This document shows positions 1 through 10,436 of a stretch of DNA of 64,000 nucleotides, in pieces (within the stretch, counting starts at the first letter, position 1; each line of letters opens with the position of its first letter). Under the pieces are notes generated by a model that was given only the letters and a program-made list of their open reading frames with translations, was not told the origin of the DNA and did no database searches. The stretch spans positions 744,001-808,000 of the forward strand of contig JAHQRK010000019.1 of NCBI GenBank assembly GCA_019828595.1, written 5' to 3'. The translations under genes were made by a program, and so were the position numbers. Source of the stretch: Aphanomyces cochlioides. Lineage: Eukaryota > Oomycota > Saprolegniomycetes > Saprolegniales > Verrucalvaceae.

Positions 1-437
1 GCCGGCTTGGCAGATCTTCTGGACGTGCGACCGTGCGGCGTCGATGAGCGACACCATCACATCGTCGACAAACTGGCCCAAGGCAAAGCCGCACGTGGTC
101 GCGAGACCGCAGAGGAATCCACGCGCTCTGTGGACGACGTCGGCGCGGACCGATTCGATCCAGCAGTCATTTTGAAAGGTTCCTACACACTCGAAACAAT
201 CAAAGGACATGCGCGACAAGGATTACCGTGAGAATGATCAATGTGTCGACGACGGCGTCTAGCGAGTCCACTTGGAGGACTTGTTCGACCACCGCTTTGA
301 TGTCCGCGAGGGCTTGGAGTTGTTCACTCCAAGGTGCGTGGACGTCGAATGTAGTAATCTAAGCACGTGCTGCGTGAGACTCGGATCCATGTCGTCGTCG
401 TACCTGCTTTAAGAGCGTCTCGATCGTGGGTTTGGAT
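1..437 (-). CDS. 3' part of an uncharacterised gene, cut by the window edge
   Basis: Not recognised. Three exons can be joined on the minus strand: about 437-404, 358-227 and 189-1, separated by introns of 45 and 37 bases with GT-AG ends. Two of the acceptors follow the same TTTCGAG context. The spliced frame stays open to the window edge and reads through ALADIKAVVEQVLQVDSL, then a run with FLCGLATTCGFALGQFVDD, which is fairly hydrophobic and could be a membrane or buried helix. The 5' end is not found; the frame has a stop just upstream of the first acceptor, so further exons must lie to the right, but none stands out. Function unknown. The open reading frame across two introns is the only support. 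Confidence 0.4.
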
Positions 438-1190
438 CTCGAAATTTGCGAGCAAAAGGGAAAGTGATTGGTGAATTAAAGTATATTTTAAATACGGCTT
501 GGGATTGATATCCTTCGGCAGACGATGGATTTCAAAACCATTCCAAACGCACACACACGTCATGCAACGCTATCACACCACATTTCAAACCATTTTAAAT
601 GCTTGGCTTCACACTTCCTGAATGTCCTTTCGACAGAAACCTCAACACACTCGGCAGGACGACAGCCTGTTGCTCTCCAACCCATTCGATATCCCCAAAC
701 GCGGTCAAGACCAAACGAGTGCTGCTTCATCGAGTGTCCTCAATGCACGTCAATGGATCTATTCCCGAGGTCCTTCTCGTTCAGAGTGCCATGCTCAATA
801 ACATGTCCAAGCGATGAGGTACGGGAACACGACACATCGACGGAGTCTTGTGTCATGTTGTTCATGCGATTTTTACTCCTCCAACAAGATTGTTGGATTC
901 ATCCACATTGCAATGGCTTGTCCCATGGAGCTCTCTGTTGAGCGTCGTACTATGTTCGCAGGGTGTTGAATTGAATTCTAGGTGACGCATTGGCGTCTTT
1001 GCCGTCACTGAATGGTTAGAGAGATGCATGAACTATGAATAAAGAGGATGGAATATCAAACAAACTATACACTATGCATTTCTTGTGGCGTCAAGTGGAG
1101 ACGCTCTACTTCTTTGTGGCTGTTTTGTGTATCTGTGAAACGTGACGACGATGGCTAGACGACTGGTGATTTACCTGATATGTCGGTACA
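438..1190. other. Stretch without a supported gene
   Basis: Open frames here are short, lack family signatures and do not join across plausible introns. A 138-codon plus-strand frame at 525-941 is rich in Cys, His, Ser and Thr and looks like chance. The missing 5' exons of the minus-strand gene at 1-437 may lie in this interval. Confidence 0.4.
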
Positions 1191-1276
1191 TGTTCTCAAA
1201 TGGGCATCCATTTGAGAACAGTCCAGCAATCCAGAAGACAAAACCACACGACTCGTATGGTTTTGTCTTCTGGATT
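1191..1276. repeat. Two adjacent perfect hairpins
   Basis: The first hairpin has 13-base arms at 1191-1203 and 1208-1220 around a 4-base loop. The second has perfect 19-base arms at 1228-1246 and 1258-1276 around an 11-base loop. Only seven bases separate them. No reading frame explains the pairing. They could be a foldback-element end, a structured RNA or a cruciform. The element type is not recognised. Confidence 0.75.
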
Positions 1277-1522
1277 TCTGGACGCCTCTCGAGTCGTGGA
1301 CGATTGGGACGGCACCAGCTAATTGTCTTGAATGGCGTGGGCCGTGCCATGGTGTCGTGTCTTGTTCCAAATAGTACTCGCTTGTCTAGAGACCACGTTG
1401 TCCCTTGTCGTCGTCGTGCAAATATATACCTGTTGACACGTCGTCGACCGTGTGATCTGGTAGGTTGCGTCGGACAGCTGGAGGTGTTGGATTAGCGTTG
1501 CTGAGTTGTGAAAAACATTTTT

Positions 1523-3303
1523 CACGTTAAATATGTTATTAACAAGTTAAAAAGTTGTTCAAAATGTTTTTAACTCTGTGAAAAATTCGATGCCGGATAG
1601 ATTGTGTGTAACAGTCTGCCTTCACTGCACAACGTCGGGTTTGGTGACAATGCTGAGGACAAATGAGCTCCAAACGACGGCAAACGAGGTTAATCCTTGA
1701 AAACTATGTTAACTGAGTAGATTGAGCTTGAAGAACATGATTCAATAGACAAACTTTGACGTCTGCGGAGTCAAATCCTTGAGCGGCAACATTACACTGT
1801 ACAATTTGGTGTCTATACTTAACTTGCAGTGTGCACAACAGAATTTGAATGTTCGGGGCGAAAGACGATGAAGCTCAGACATTTCGGGACTTCCTTTCTC
1901 ACAGAAATGCAAACTCAGTCAACGCTATCTCATTCAAACACGGCATCTCGCAGTGAAATCAATCGCCAGTCCCAGCAGCCACGCTTGGGGCGCCCAGTGA
2001 GCGATGTTTGGGCTCTATTCGAAACAGTGACAGAGCGAAAGGCACACGTCAAGCAGCACCCCGATGTGCGCTGCAAGGCATGCGGCTACCTAAAAAAGAA
2101 CGCTCAAGCACAACGTCTTATAAGTCATGTAACAGTCCTCACAATAAAAGCTTGAGTTCAAAGGCAACGCACACATATTGTTTGTCAATCATTTTTGAAA
2201 CTGCTCCACAATGATTTTGGACTTGATACCGTCCAAACAGGAGACACTAAATATAAATAAGCCATTTATTACTTCAGTAACTTTAGCTCTGCATCTTCAG
2301 CCAATTCTCCAAAACTGATGTCCGTTGATCACAGAAAAAGAAACGTTACCTTGTTTTTTAAACCGATAAAATCATCCTTAGAGCGAAGGATTTGTTTGGA
2401 ATATCGGCCTCGTATCTATTGTCAATGACAATCTTAGGTTTGTCCGAAATAAAAGCGACAGTGAAATATGTCCTTACATTTGAAAACCTTTCACGGGAAT
2501 ACCGAACGACATTAAAAAATGTGGCTCGCATTCTCTCCGTGTCATTCTTACGTCCACGACTTGGGGATTTAATATCAATTCTGAACAAGGTTCTTATTGA
2601 GTACGTTTCTGTCGACACAGGCGTAAGCATATCACCTTAGTGCCCTCCATCGTGAATGAAGGTCTCGATTTATGTACCAATCTCTTTATCTATCATAATG
2701 GTCATCTCGAAACATCCACATCCCAATGCACCACTACATCGTTTTGATTGTCGTTGGGTAGGGATGAAGATAAAATCTTGTCCAAACGGGCCACATCTTC
2801 TTGGCTCATCTCATCGGAGAAAACGATATCTTCTCAATTCCATGCAACCAGGGAATTAAGTACAATTTCGACACCTCTGTGTTGCCTTTATGTATATCTG
2901 CTGGATACATGATAAAATTCTCTCCTTGACGAGACACCTAAATTGGTCTACTGGCGTTCAATGAAAACAGTGGCGATATGGACGACCCAGATCGTCTTGT
3001 TTTGGCATCTTACAATGAAATCTTTGTGAGCGTAGCTATATTTCGTGGAGAGCTTAAAGCATTCTTGCTTGGGTCACGTCAGAGACATCGGCTTGATGGT
3101 CTGAGATCTCACTTTTGAATGGACAAGCCAAGACAGTCGAAAGACATGTGATTCTGCACAGTGTCCACATGACCTCGTTTGCACTGCGAAAGGCTGCCCG
3201 TTACATATGGCCGAGTCCGGATAATCCTTTTTAACATGAGTTAAAAAATAACATCACATTTTGTGAAGAATGCGTTAAAAGTTTTTAACTGTTAATTAAC
3301 GTG
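1523..3303. mobile_element. Probable decayed DNA transposon with AT-rich inverted ends
   Basis: Bases 1523-1576 and the reverse complement of 3238-3303 align over most of their length. Both start CACGTTAA, then share TTAACA, GTTAAAAA, CAAAATG and end TTTTTAACTC, with several small indels. This is what diverged terminal inverted repeats look like. The interior holds a BED-type zinc finger relic and no intact transposase. hAT superfamily is suggested only by the BED finger. I did not find clean target-site duplications, so the true ends may differ by some bases. Confidence 0.45.
1868..2155 (+). pseudogene. BED zinc finger remnant, hAT-transposase-like
   Basis: The frame from the ATG at 1868 contains VSDVWALFE followed by a CKACGY pair and, about 15 residues on, ISHVTV. 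The spacing of the tryptophan/phenylalanine start, the Cys-x2-Cys pair and the histidine fits a BED finger, the DNA-binding head of many hAT transposases. The expected final Cys/His does not appear in this frame; a +1 shift would supply Cys-Pro-His, so the domain seems frameshifted. No catalytic DDE region follows. It sits between the inverted ends at 1523 and 3303, which supports a dead element. It could instead be a fragment of a host BED protein. Confidence 0.45.
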
Positions 3304-4288
3304 TTATAAAGCAACGCTATGTTGGATATGACGCCTTTGTATCACTCGCTTGTCGTTCGTGTGACGTGGTCGCTCCAAGACATGGAGCATTGGTCTTCGA
3401 AAAATGGAGCACGGAGAAGTAGCAGGTATTTGATGGCTTTGAACGGCAGTGGACTGAACATCTGATGGAATTGGAGGCCGCTCGGGAGAACCCTCAGGGT
3501 ATTCTACGCAGACCATGACTAGAATGAGATCGACGAGAATCAAACGTACCGCCGCTGTGTTTGTCAAAGGAGCCATTTTGCTGGCACGTCGGAGCGGTAC
3601 GTTTGATTCTTGTCGATCACCTATAGTCACGACATACGAGAAAAGCGCTTTTGACAAAGACAAGCCCTAGCAAACACCAGACATGGCTCAATGGATCGAA
3701 TGGTCCACAAAGCCATGCCATTGTCGTACCATGCTCACCTTCGACTGATGTGCGTAGGCTGTATCCTGTCGTGAATTTACACATCACGACGACGATGAAC
3801 GTGTCGCCCAGCTCAGTTCGAATGGAAGCGACCTGGTGGCGACAGATAACATAAATGCTTGCGAGATCTTTCAGCAATATTAGCTGCTCAATCAAGCCGT
3901 CGCCACTATCCTTCGGCATGTTATCGACGACGGACACCTCGACTGGAGTCGTCGATGGTCAATTTGGTCAATACCATACAGAACAGTCGTGAGTCCTCGA
4001 AAGTATCCACATCTTTTAGAATAGAACGACTACTGTGGCATTCGAAAGAAGACTGTCGAGGCACCTTCAGCTTTCCTGCGATGTCATGGTGACCATCGTG
4101 TTGTGGACAAATGCAAAGTCAACTTCAAATCTACACTATTTGAACTTCACTGTCACAGTAATATAGAAGTCCTCGAGAAACATCCGACGGACAAAGCGTT
4201 GACCAGCGAGCGGCACAAACGAAGTCGTCTAGCTGGGACAGAGAGGATTCCAGTGTAGAAAGGACAAGGTGGCATCTTGTTGGCTGCT
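3304..4288. other. Gene-poor spacer before TSC2, with a hairpin
   Basis: Minus-strand open frames at 3617-3937 and 3304-3663 could be read as exons joined near 3640, but they show no family signature. The interval is best treated as non-coding or as degenerate sequence. It includes the 25-base inverted repeat listed separately and presumably the promoter and 5' leader of the TSC2 gene. Confidence 0.4.
3528..3618. repeat. Long inverted repeat, 25-base arms
   Basis: Arms at 3528-3552 and 3594-3618 pair at 24 of 25 positions around a 41-base loop. The arm sequence is unlike the hairpins at 1191-1276, so this is not a second copy of them. Together the two hairpin sites flank the probable transposon at 1523-3303. 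A small RNA precursor or a relic foldback element are both possible. Confidence 0.7.
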
Positions 4289-7200
4289 ATGAACGTCTTG
4301 GCAAAGGCATTAAACCCATCGCCAACGCCCTTGAACGATGGAGAAGTTGCAGTCCTGATTGACCAACTGGTTCAAACGCGAAGCCGTCGACAAGAGGAGG
4401 CTGAAACGCGCCTCAACTCGGATAACCTTAGCCTAAGTGGTCTTTTGACGATCTCTCGCGTTGATGAACGTGCCTATTTGAAGCAAATTGCCCAAGTCAC
4501 AGCATCGTTAAAACGGATTCGACTGGACAGTACTCAACTCGAGAGAGTGTGGCCATGCATGGCAGAGCTCCTCAGTCAGCGCCAGGCGGATGTTCGAAAC
4601 CTCGGCTATGATTTTATCGACGTTTGTACCGAGCTCCACCACGATCGCTTGTCTCCTTCGATGCGAATGGATATCTTTGACAAACTGGTGTGTGTGGTTT
4701 GTGTGGGTGTCAGATTCAGAATAATTGATTAGGCAAATGGAACAGGTGACTATGCTCGGCGGCAAAAAAGTATGCGAAGTCTTTTGCAAGATGGTCGCTA
4801 CACGACGCCATTTGCAGCCCACTTGGGAGAGTTCTTCCTCACATTTCTTGACATTTCAGACGCTCAAAAAGAAATGAGTTCTCTTTTGCATTGCATACTG
4901 CGGCGATCGCCACATGCACTCGGTATGATCTAAACCAGGTCGCGACTCATGGACAGTCTGTAGACCCTCCTACATTAAATGCAATTGGCAAGCTGTTAGC
5001 CGAACGCTGCGACGCAGCCATCAAGAACGCGGAAAAAGAAACCTGCAAACGCTTCCTCAAGTTCATGACGATTCTTGTCACACACAAGCTTGATGTTGCC
5101 CCTGAATGTCTGCGTACTCTTTGTCGGCTGGTCAATAATGATGGCGTGAATGCATGGACGATAATGAAGCATCTTCTCTTGGGGGCGTCGGGATATCGAA
5201 TTCTGCGATGTCTTATGGAAATACTAGAAGAAGAAGATGCATCTCCATTTGTCCTGCGGTAAGTTGTAGAGCGAACGAAAATTCCACATGTGTATTGTAG
5301 GGGTGCAGTGTTTTTCATAGGCATGAGCTCATGGGGGAGCCAGCGGATTCCCAGTTTGGAAGTCGGGTGGGCATCCATTCTCTCGAGTTTGCTTCCTGTT
5401 CTCGAATGTGGCCACGATGTTGTCATTTTTGAAGTCGTGCTCAGTGTACAACGACTGATTAAGAAGTATGGCGAGCAAATACACGTTGAATGGGACTTGA
5501 TCTTTGAATTCTTCAAACGCCTATTCACTTGGATGACGCATCGAGCCGTCGGATTTGATAGCGGCCGTGGTGTTGACAACAATATTGATGGGGCGAAGAA
5601 CATTAATACGCCAGGCCAATTGCCGTCAGAAATCCTCGACACCCTACTTCTCATCGATGATTTATACAAACCAAAAGATCCAAATCAACATCAACATCAA
5701 AATCGTTTTCAAGGTAAACATACTCGGTTGTAATGATCGAGTCGAAGTGTCGAGATAGGAGACCCCTTCGACTTTTTTGCTGTCGTAGAACTGTACATGG
5801 ATTTTTGTCCTATTGACACAATAGTTCGACTGCTTGAATTTCGAGAAGCTGCATGCTACCCCGATGTTCACTCGAATTGGCTTCGCTCGCTAAAGGACTT
5901 CATGTCAACGTTTTTCTCGTCAACGACAGTCCAAGTGACGATCCGACTGAAAGCTCTGACAATGTTGAAGGAAATTGTAAAATCTTGTCGTCACATTTAC
6001 GAAGATCTCTTGTTGGAAGAAGTGTTTTTACCAACCTTCCAACACATATACACCGATGAAGATATTCAGGTGGGAATTTACTCTATTAATATTTCTAAAT
6101 TGACAACGCCATAACTTAGGTGCGCAAGGAAGCTTTAGACTTCGTAGCCGCAGTGGCTGGAACTATAGAGACTGTGAAGTTTCCGGCCATAGTTGACATA
6201 TTGCACAATGCTGCCGTCCACTCCATATACCACGACACGCAGCACCAAGCTGTTGCTTGGATTGGTAATTTACTGTCCTCGTGCTTTGAACATATGCCAG
6301 CGTCGCGATGTGTTCGCCTCTTCGACTTGTTGACGGGTGATTTTAAATTCCATTTTTTGGTTTCTGAATTCCAACCAGGTTATTGCGCAACCCATCGAGA
6401 TGTAGACGTGAGGCGTGTAGCGATATCTTCTCTCATGCAAGTTTGTACCGCCAATGCATCGTTCCAGGTCCCTCATGGTCAGATCACGGTTTGTTCTAAT
6501 TCAACGTAGATGCAATTTGATCACGGAGAAAACCGCACAAATTCCGCTTTCTTGGTTGCAGCAAGGCTATCCATGAAATCATATACCGCCACTTTGCCGA
6601 TCCCCAAACTTGTTATTGCTTTGCTGACAATACTTAGTACCGAGACAAACTCGATCAATTTTGAGCTTGCTGTTGGCATGCTCTTTCGCATGGTCAGCAA
6701 TAGATTTGTGCTTCATGACGTTGACCTGACTGATATGATGCTGAAACTCGTCTCTTGTGTCGAATTTCGAGCTTTCGGTCGAGCCGCAACTATCGATGCT
6801 GCAGCGCGTCTTCGACCAAAGCGAAGCCGGGCTGTAACTGATTCACCAGCTCCCGATGAGCTTGTACACTGCTTTGTAATGACAGCTAACTCATATCAAT
6901 GATAGCACGGCGATGTGTGGGCCAATGTGATAGCCACTCGGTACCTCCGTATGGGTTTGGATCTTTTGCTTCTTTTGGCATCTCATCTTGGAACTCCATC
7001 GGGATCTGTTGTCTTGCGTGCTCTCCAAACCTTCGTCGCCAGCTTGGACTTTCAACCAAATCCTTTAATGAGATCGATCGATCGACATCCTTCCGATTTG
7101 TCATCTAGCAACATATTCCGGCCAGACGTTGAAGCACTCCACACTGAAGAAATTACCCTCGTCCACACGCTCGTTGGAGGTATATTTTTCGCAAAAGTTT

Positions 7201-8711
7201 GTACCTCTCACCTTTTCGTTTAGGATTGAACATGTTTGCGCTCTGGATACCAGAGCACGTAAATCCAATGCTATCGACCATTTTTCGCAGTACTATCCAT
7301 CGATTATGCAAACCGCCTTCTGACGACCACGACTGTCAAGTTGAAATTACTTGCCTGGGGCTCATTCTGGTTTGGAATTTGTTGGTGTCTGTCCCAGATG
7401 TTCAAGAAGAAGACTTGGTTTTGATCACTGAGTTTTCTCGCCATTTTCTGTTGAGCAAAACACCGACTAAATACAGCGCTGTGCTTGCAATGCATGTACT
7501 GATGAAGTGCTTCTCCTTGAGCTCAGCTTCTCTTCGACTACAACTTGCCCACGAGACTTTGCCATACCTCCAGGCTACGCCTCAAAAATCACTCCTCGTC
7601 GAAACAGCCATCGATTTTATCCAAACTCGAGTGTATGCGCCATCCGACACGTGCCATCAGGCAAAATCTTCGTCTCCCTACGCAATGTAGGTCTAGATTA
7701 CATGGTAGAAAGTCTAATTTGTCGATAGGTCGTGGCTGCATCAGAATACAATCGTCACATTGAACAGCGATAGCGTTTGTACAGAAATCACGATTCGCCG
7801 AGCAACGATAAGTTGCACGTTGAAGCTTCCAACGGCATCAGTTCCCATTGAGCCTCTCCATATCATGACTCTGCTCTACAATGTAGACCCATTGATGACA
7901 ACGACGTACGGCGGATTACAGCGTCTGACAGACGGAGAGGCATTACATCGTGCGCTGAACGTCCTCGACAGAAGCCCCTCCTATGAGACTCACAAAGTAG
8001 GGGTTCTGTACGTCCCTCATGGCCGAGCTAGTGAAAGTGAACTCCTCGATGTTGTCGGTGGCTCACTACGCTATGCTCAATTCCTGAGAGATTTGGGGAC
8101 TTTGATCACCCTGAAAGATTTTGATGGCTATAATGCTGGCTTGGATGTGAGCGAGAGCGAAAGCGATGGCAAACACGGCTTACTTTACAAAGATTCTGTC
8201 GTCCATGTTTGCATGACGAGGAAGGCTCTCCTGACACTGTGACTAGGTGATGTTCCATGTGGCAACCCTCATGCACCACGCTCTGGCAGATTTGACCGAC
8301 GGTGGGGATTCTGACTCAACTGCAGTCGTTGATCGAAGGCGGGGAAAGAAACGCCATATTGGCAACGATTTTATCAACATTGTGTATTTGGACTACGACG
8401 GAAACCCACAAGACGCAGTGCCGACACTGACTAGCCATTTTAACGACGTCCATATCCTCGTCCAACCACTGGATGACGACGGAACATTATATCGAACTCA
8501 GGTGAAGTGCAAGTCACCGTTGCCCCCATTTGGACCTCTTCATGGGATTCAGCTTGTTCCAGGAAATGTTGTTGCAGCTGCTGCAAGGCTGACAGCTATC
8601 CACGCCAACTTGGCGTGCCGAGTGGCCCACCAAGATCGCTTCGACTTTGTGCTAAATGCTGAAGAGCGACTCAAGCAGATTAAACAGATCGGACATCGAC
8701 ATTGTGTTTGA
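4289..8711 (+). CDS. TSC2: Tuberin (TSC2), Rheb GTPase-activating protein
   Basis: Tuberin is the GAP subunit of the TSC complex; it switches off the small GTPase Rheb and so restrains TORC1 growth signalling. The spliced protein is about 1,330 residues, shorter than the roughly 1,800 of animals. The N-terminal two thirds is alpha-solenoid; the stretch RGAVFFIGMSSWG and the IKKYGEQ region match the tuberin core. The last third is the Rap/Ran-GAP domain: ETHKVGVLYVP, LRDLGTLITLKDFDGY, and RHIGNDFINIVYLD, whose asparagine is the expected catalytic thumb. About ten introns of 30 to 75 bases fit the frame, for example 4688-4732, 4923-4963, 6876-6905 (30 bases) and 8207-8246. ATG at 4289 is the first in frame. 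It ends 46 bases from the convergent SF3B4 stop. TSC1 is not in the window. Confidence 0.88.
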
Positions 8712-8757
8712 CGAAGACGACCTGAACATTGTAAAGTAACGAGTAAAACTCGGTTTA

Positions 8758-9540
8758 TTAATACTGCTGAGGTGGAGGAGGTGGCATGTACTGAGGAGCC
8801 ATCATCCCGACGGGTGGAGGAGGCATCATGCCTACAGGAGCCATCATCATGGGCTGTAAACCCATTGCCATCGGAGGTGGCTGTGGGACGGCTGGAGTCG
8901 AAAAGGCGAAGCGAGTGTGAGGTTTCATCTTGTTTGGATTGCTTGATGCGAGTAATCGTTCTGCTTGAGATCCGTGGCGTTCATTGTTGCTTCCCTTCTT
9001 GTAGGCGTATTGGACAACGATCTGTCGATTGCAGAGGTACTGGGCATTCATGCACTCGATCGCAAGATCGGCAGCTTCAAACGAATCATAGCTGACGAAG
9101 CCGAAACCCCTCGATACTTTGGTGTCGGGGTCACGCATGATTTTTGGTGTCTCGACAATGCCACCAAAGGCTGAAAATGTGTCGTACAATAACTTCTCGT
9201 CCACGTCCGGGTCTAAATTGCCCAAAAACAAGTTGGCTCCAATGTCGAGAGTCTTGCAATCCTGTGACGACTTCTTCACGCGAATAATCTTATTGAAGAG
9301 CTGGATCATGTTCATCACTTTCGTCGCGTATTCAGCATCTTCTTCCGTGCGGAACTCGACAAAGCCATACCCACCATGCTTGGATGTCACCTTATCGCGT
9401 GGAATATGCACATTGACCACAACCCCAGCTTGGAGCATGAGCTCCCAGAGCAGTTCTTCCGTTACTTTCTCGTCCAAGTTGCCTACATAGACCGTCGCGT
9501 CTTGGTTGCGTTGCTCGATTGCCCCGGATGCGGATGCCAT
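8758..9540 (-). CDS. SF3B4: Splicing factor 3b subunit 4
   Basis: SF3B4 (SAP49, yeast Hsh49) is a U2 snRNP protein that contacts the pre-mRNA next to the branch point. The intronless gene encodes 260 residues. RRM1 covers about residues 15-90 (RNP2 [11 protein letters not shown]1 GYGFVEF) and RRM2 about 103-180 (NLFLGNL and GFGFVSY). The spacing between RRMs and the linker YKKGSN after RRM2 are typical. The tail from about 205 is rich in Pro and Met, the short version of the Pro-rich tail of animal SF3B4, which is around 420 residues. ATG at 9540 gives the usual MASA-type start followed by [17 protein letters not shown] sequence. Convergent with TSC2. Confidence 0.95.
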   Translation of the reverse strand: MASASGAIEQRNQDATVYVGNLDEKVTEELLWELMLQAGVVVNVHIPRDKVTSKHGGYGFVEFRTEEDAEYATKVMNMIQLFNKIIRVKKSSQDCKTLDIGANLFLGNLDPDVDEKLLYDTFSAFGGIVETPKIMRDPDTKVSRGFGFVSYDSFEAADLAIECMNAQYLCNRQIVVQYAYKKGSNNERHGSQAERLLASSNPNKMKPHTRFAFSTPAVPQPPPMAMGLQPMMMAPVGMMPPPPVGMMAPQYMPPPPPQQY

Positions 9541-10436
9541 GTCGTGTGTGGAAGGAATTCAAGTGTCATGTCCATTTGCCAGAAAGCTTATTCGCGTTAA
9601 TTTGATTGGCTATAAATATTCGATTTTATCCAATACAGTGCTGACTGCAACTTTGAGCTTCATCAAGGAATATTCTCGAGTTTACTCGCCAAGGTATAGG
9701 GCCGTCTGCGCTACGACGTGATCCTCGACCTGTACATCGACTACACAAGATAGAAACGCTACGTCCGACATCTTATGACACGGACGGAAACGCAATGGCT
9801 CTTTGAAATATGTGTCCTTTTGAAATTTCTACATTGATTATATTAAACGTCAAGGGTACTCACTGTAAGTGGTTAACACTTGTTCATCTTAAGCTTTTTG
9901 TTCATGATCTATGGCCTCTCGTGCGAGTTTTCTTTGTAGATCTACTCTCGAAATCAATCTCTCGCCCGTGATACGTTAGGATAAGTGCCTAATTTTTGGT
10001 CGCTGCACATACGATGGCGTCTTCGAACAATGAGTGGTCTTCATACAGCACACGCTTGAGACAGTAACAAGAGAAGAAGGCTAGAAAGGGTTCACATGAA
10101 GGATCTTTCAGCATGCCAATGTTGGGTCAAGCTGGATTCTGAAGAAATATCCTACTTTAAAATCACTTGTGCATTATTCAACTGTTCTGCTCCTAATGTT
10201 CAAGATTGCATTCGCCTCTCGTCCTACGTTGGTCAACTGGGCAAGGGGTATAAGGCTACAGCATGCTGTCTTCGCTGCTTCAAACGCTGAACGAGAGCCA
10301 AGTTAGAGAACGAATTCGGTTCGTATTAGTCTTTCGTAGTAGTTTACTATGATTGGATAGAGTTCGTGTTTAAGTGAATATTTTAACCAATCAGTCGTCG
10401 AGTCTATTCTTAGGATAATAATTGGATTCGACCACG
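9541..10436. other. Divergent intergenic region, SF3B4 / TYW2-3
   Basis: About 0.9 kb between two divergently transcribed genes, so it should carry both promoters. A 64-codon plus-strand frame at 10096-10290 shows no recognisable domain and no supporting splice structure. I see no tRNA or other RNA gene. Confidence 0.5.

Noticed and set aside
525..941. 138-codon plus-strand frame
   Set aside because: Composition is biased to Cys, His, Ser and Thr with no family signature, and no continuation across introns.
4861..4963. Apparent frameshift in the TSC2 N-terminal region
   Set aside because: An intron at 4923-4963 (GTATGA to CTGTAG, 41 bases) restores the frame exactly, so no mutation is needed.
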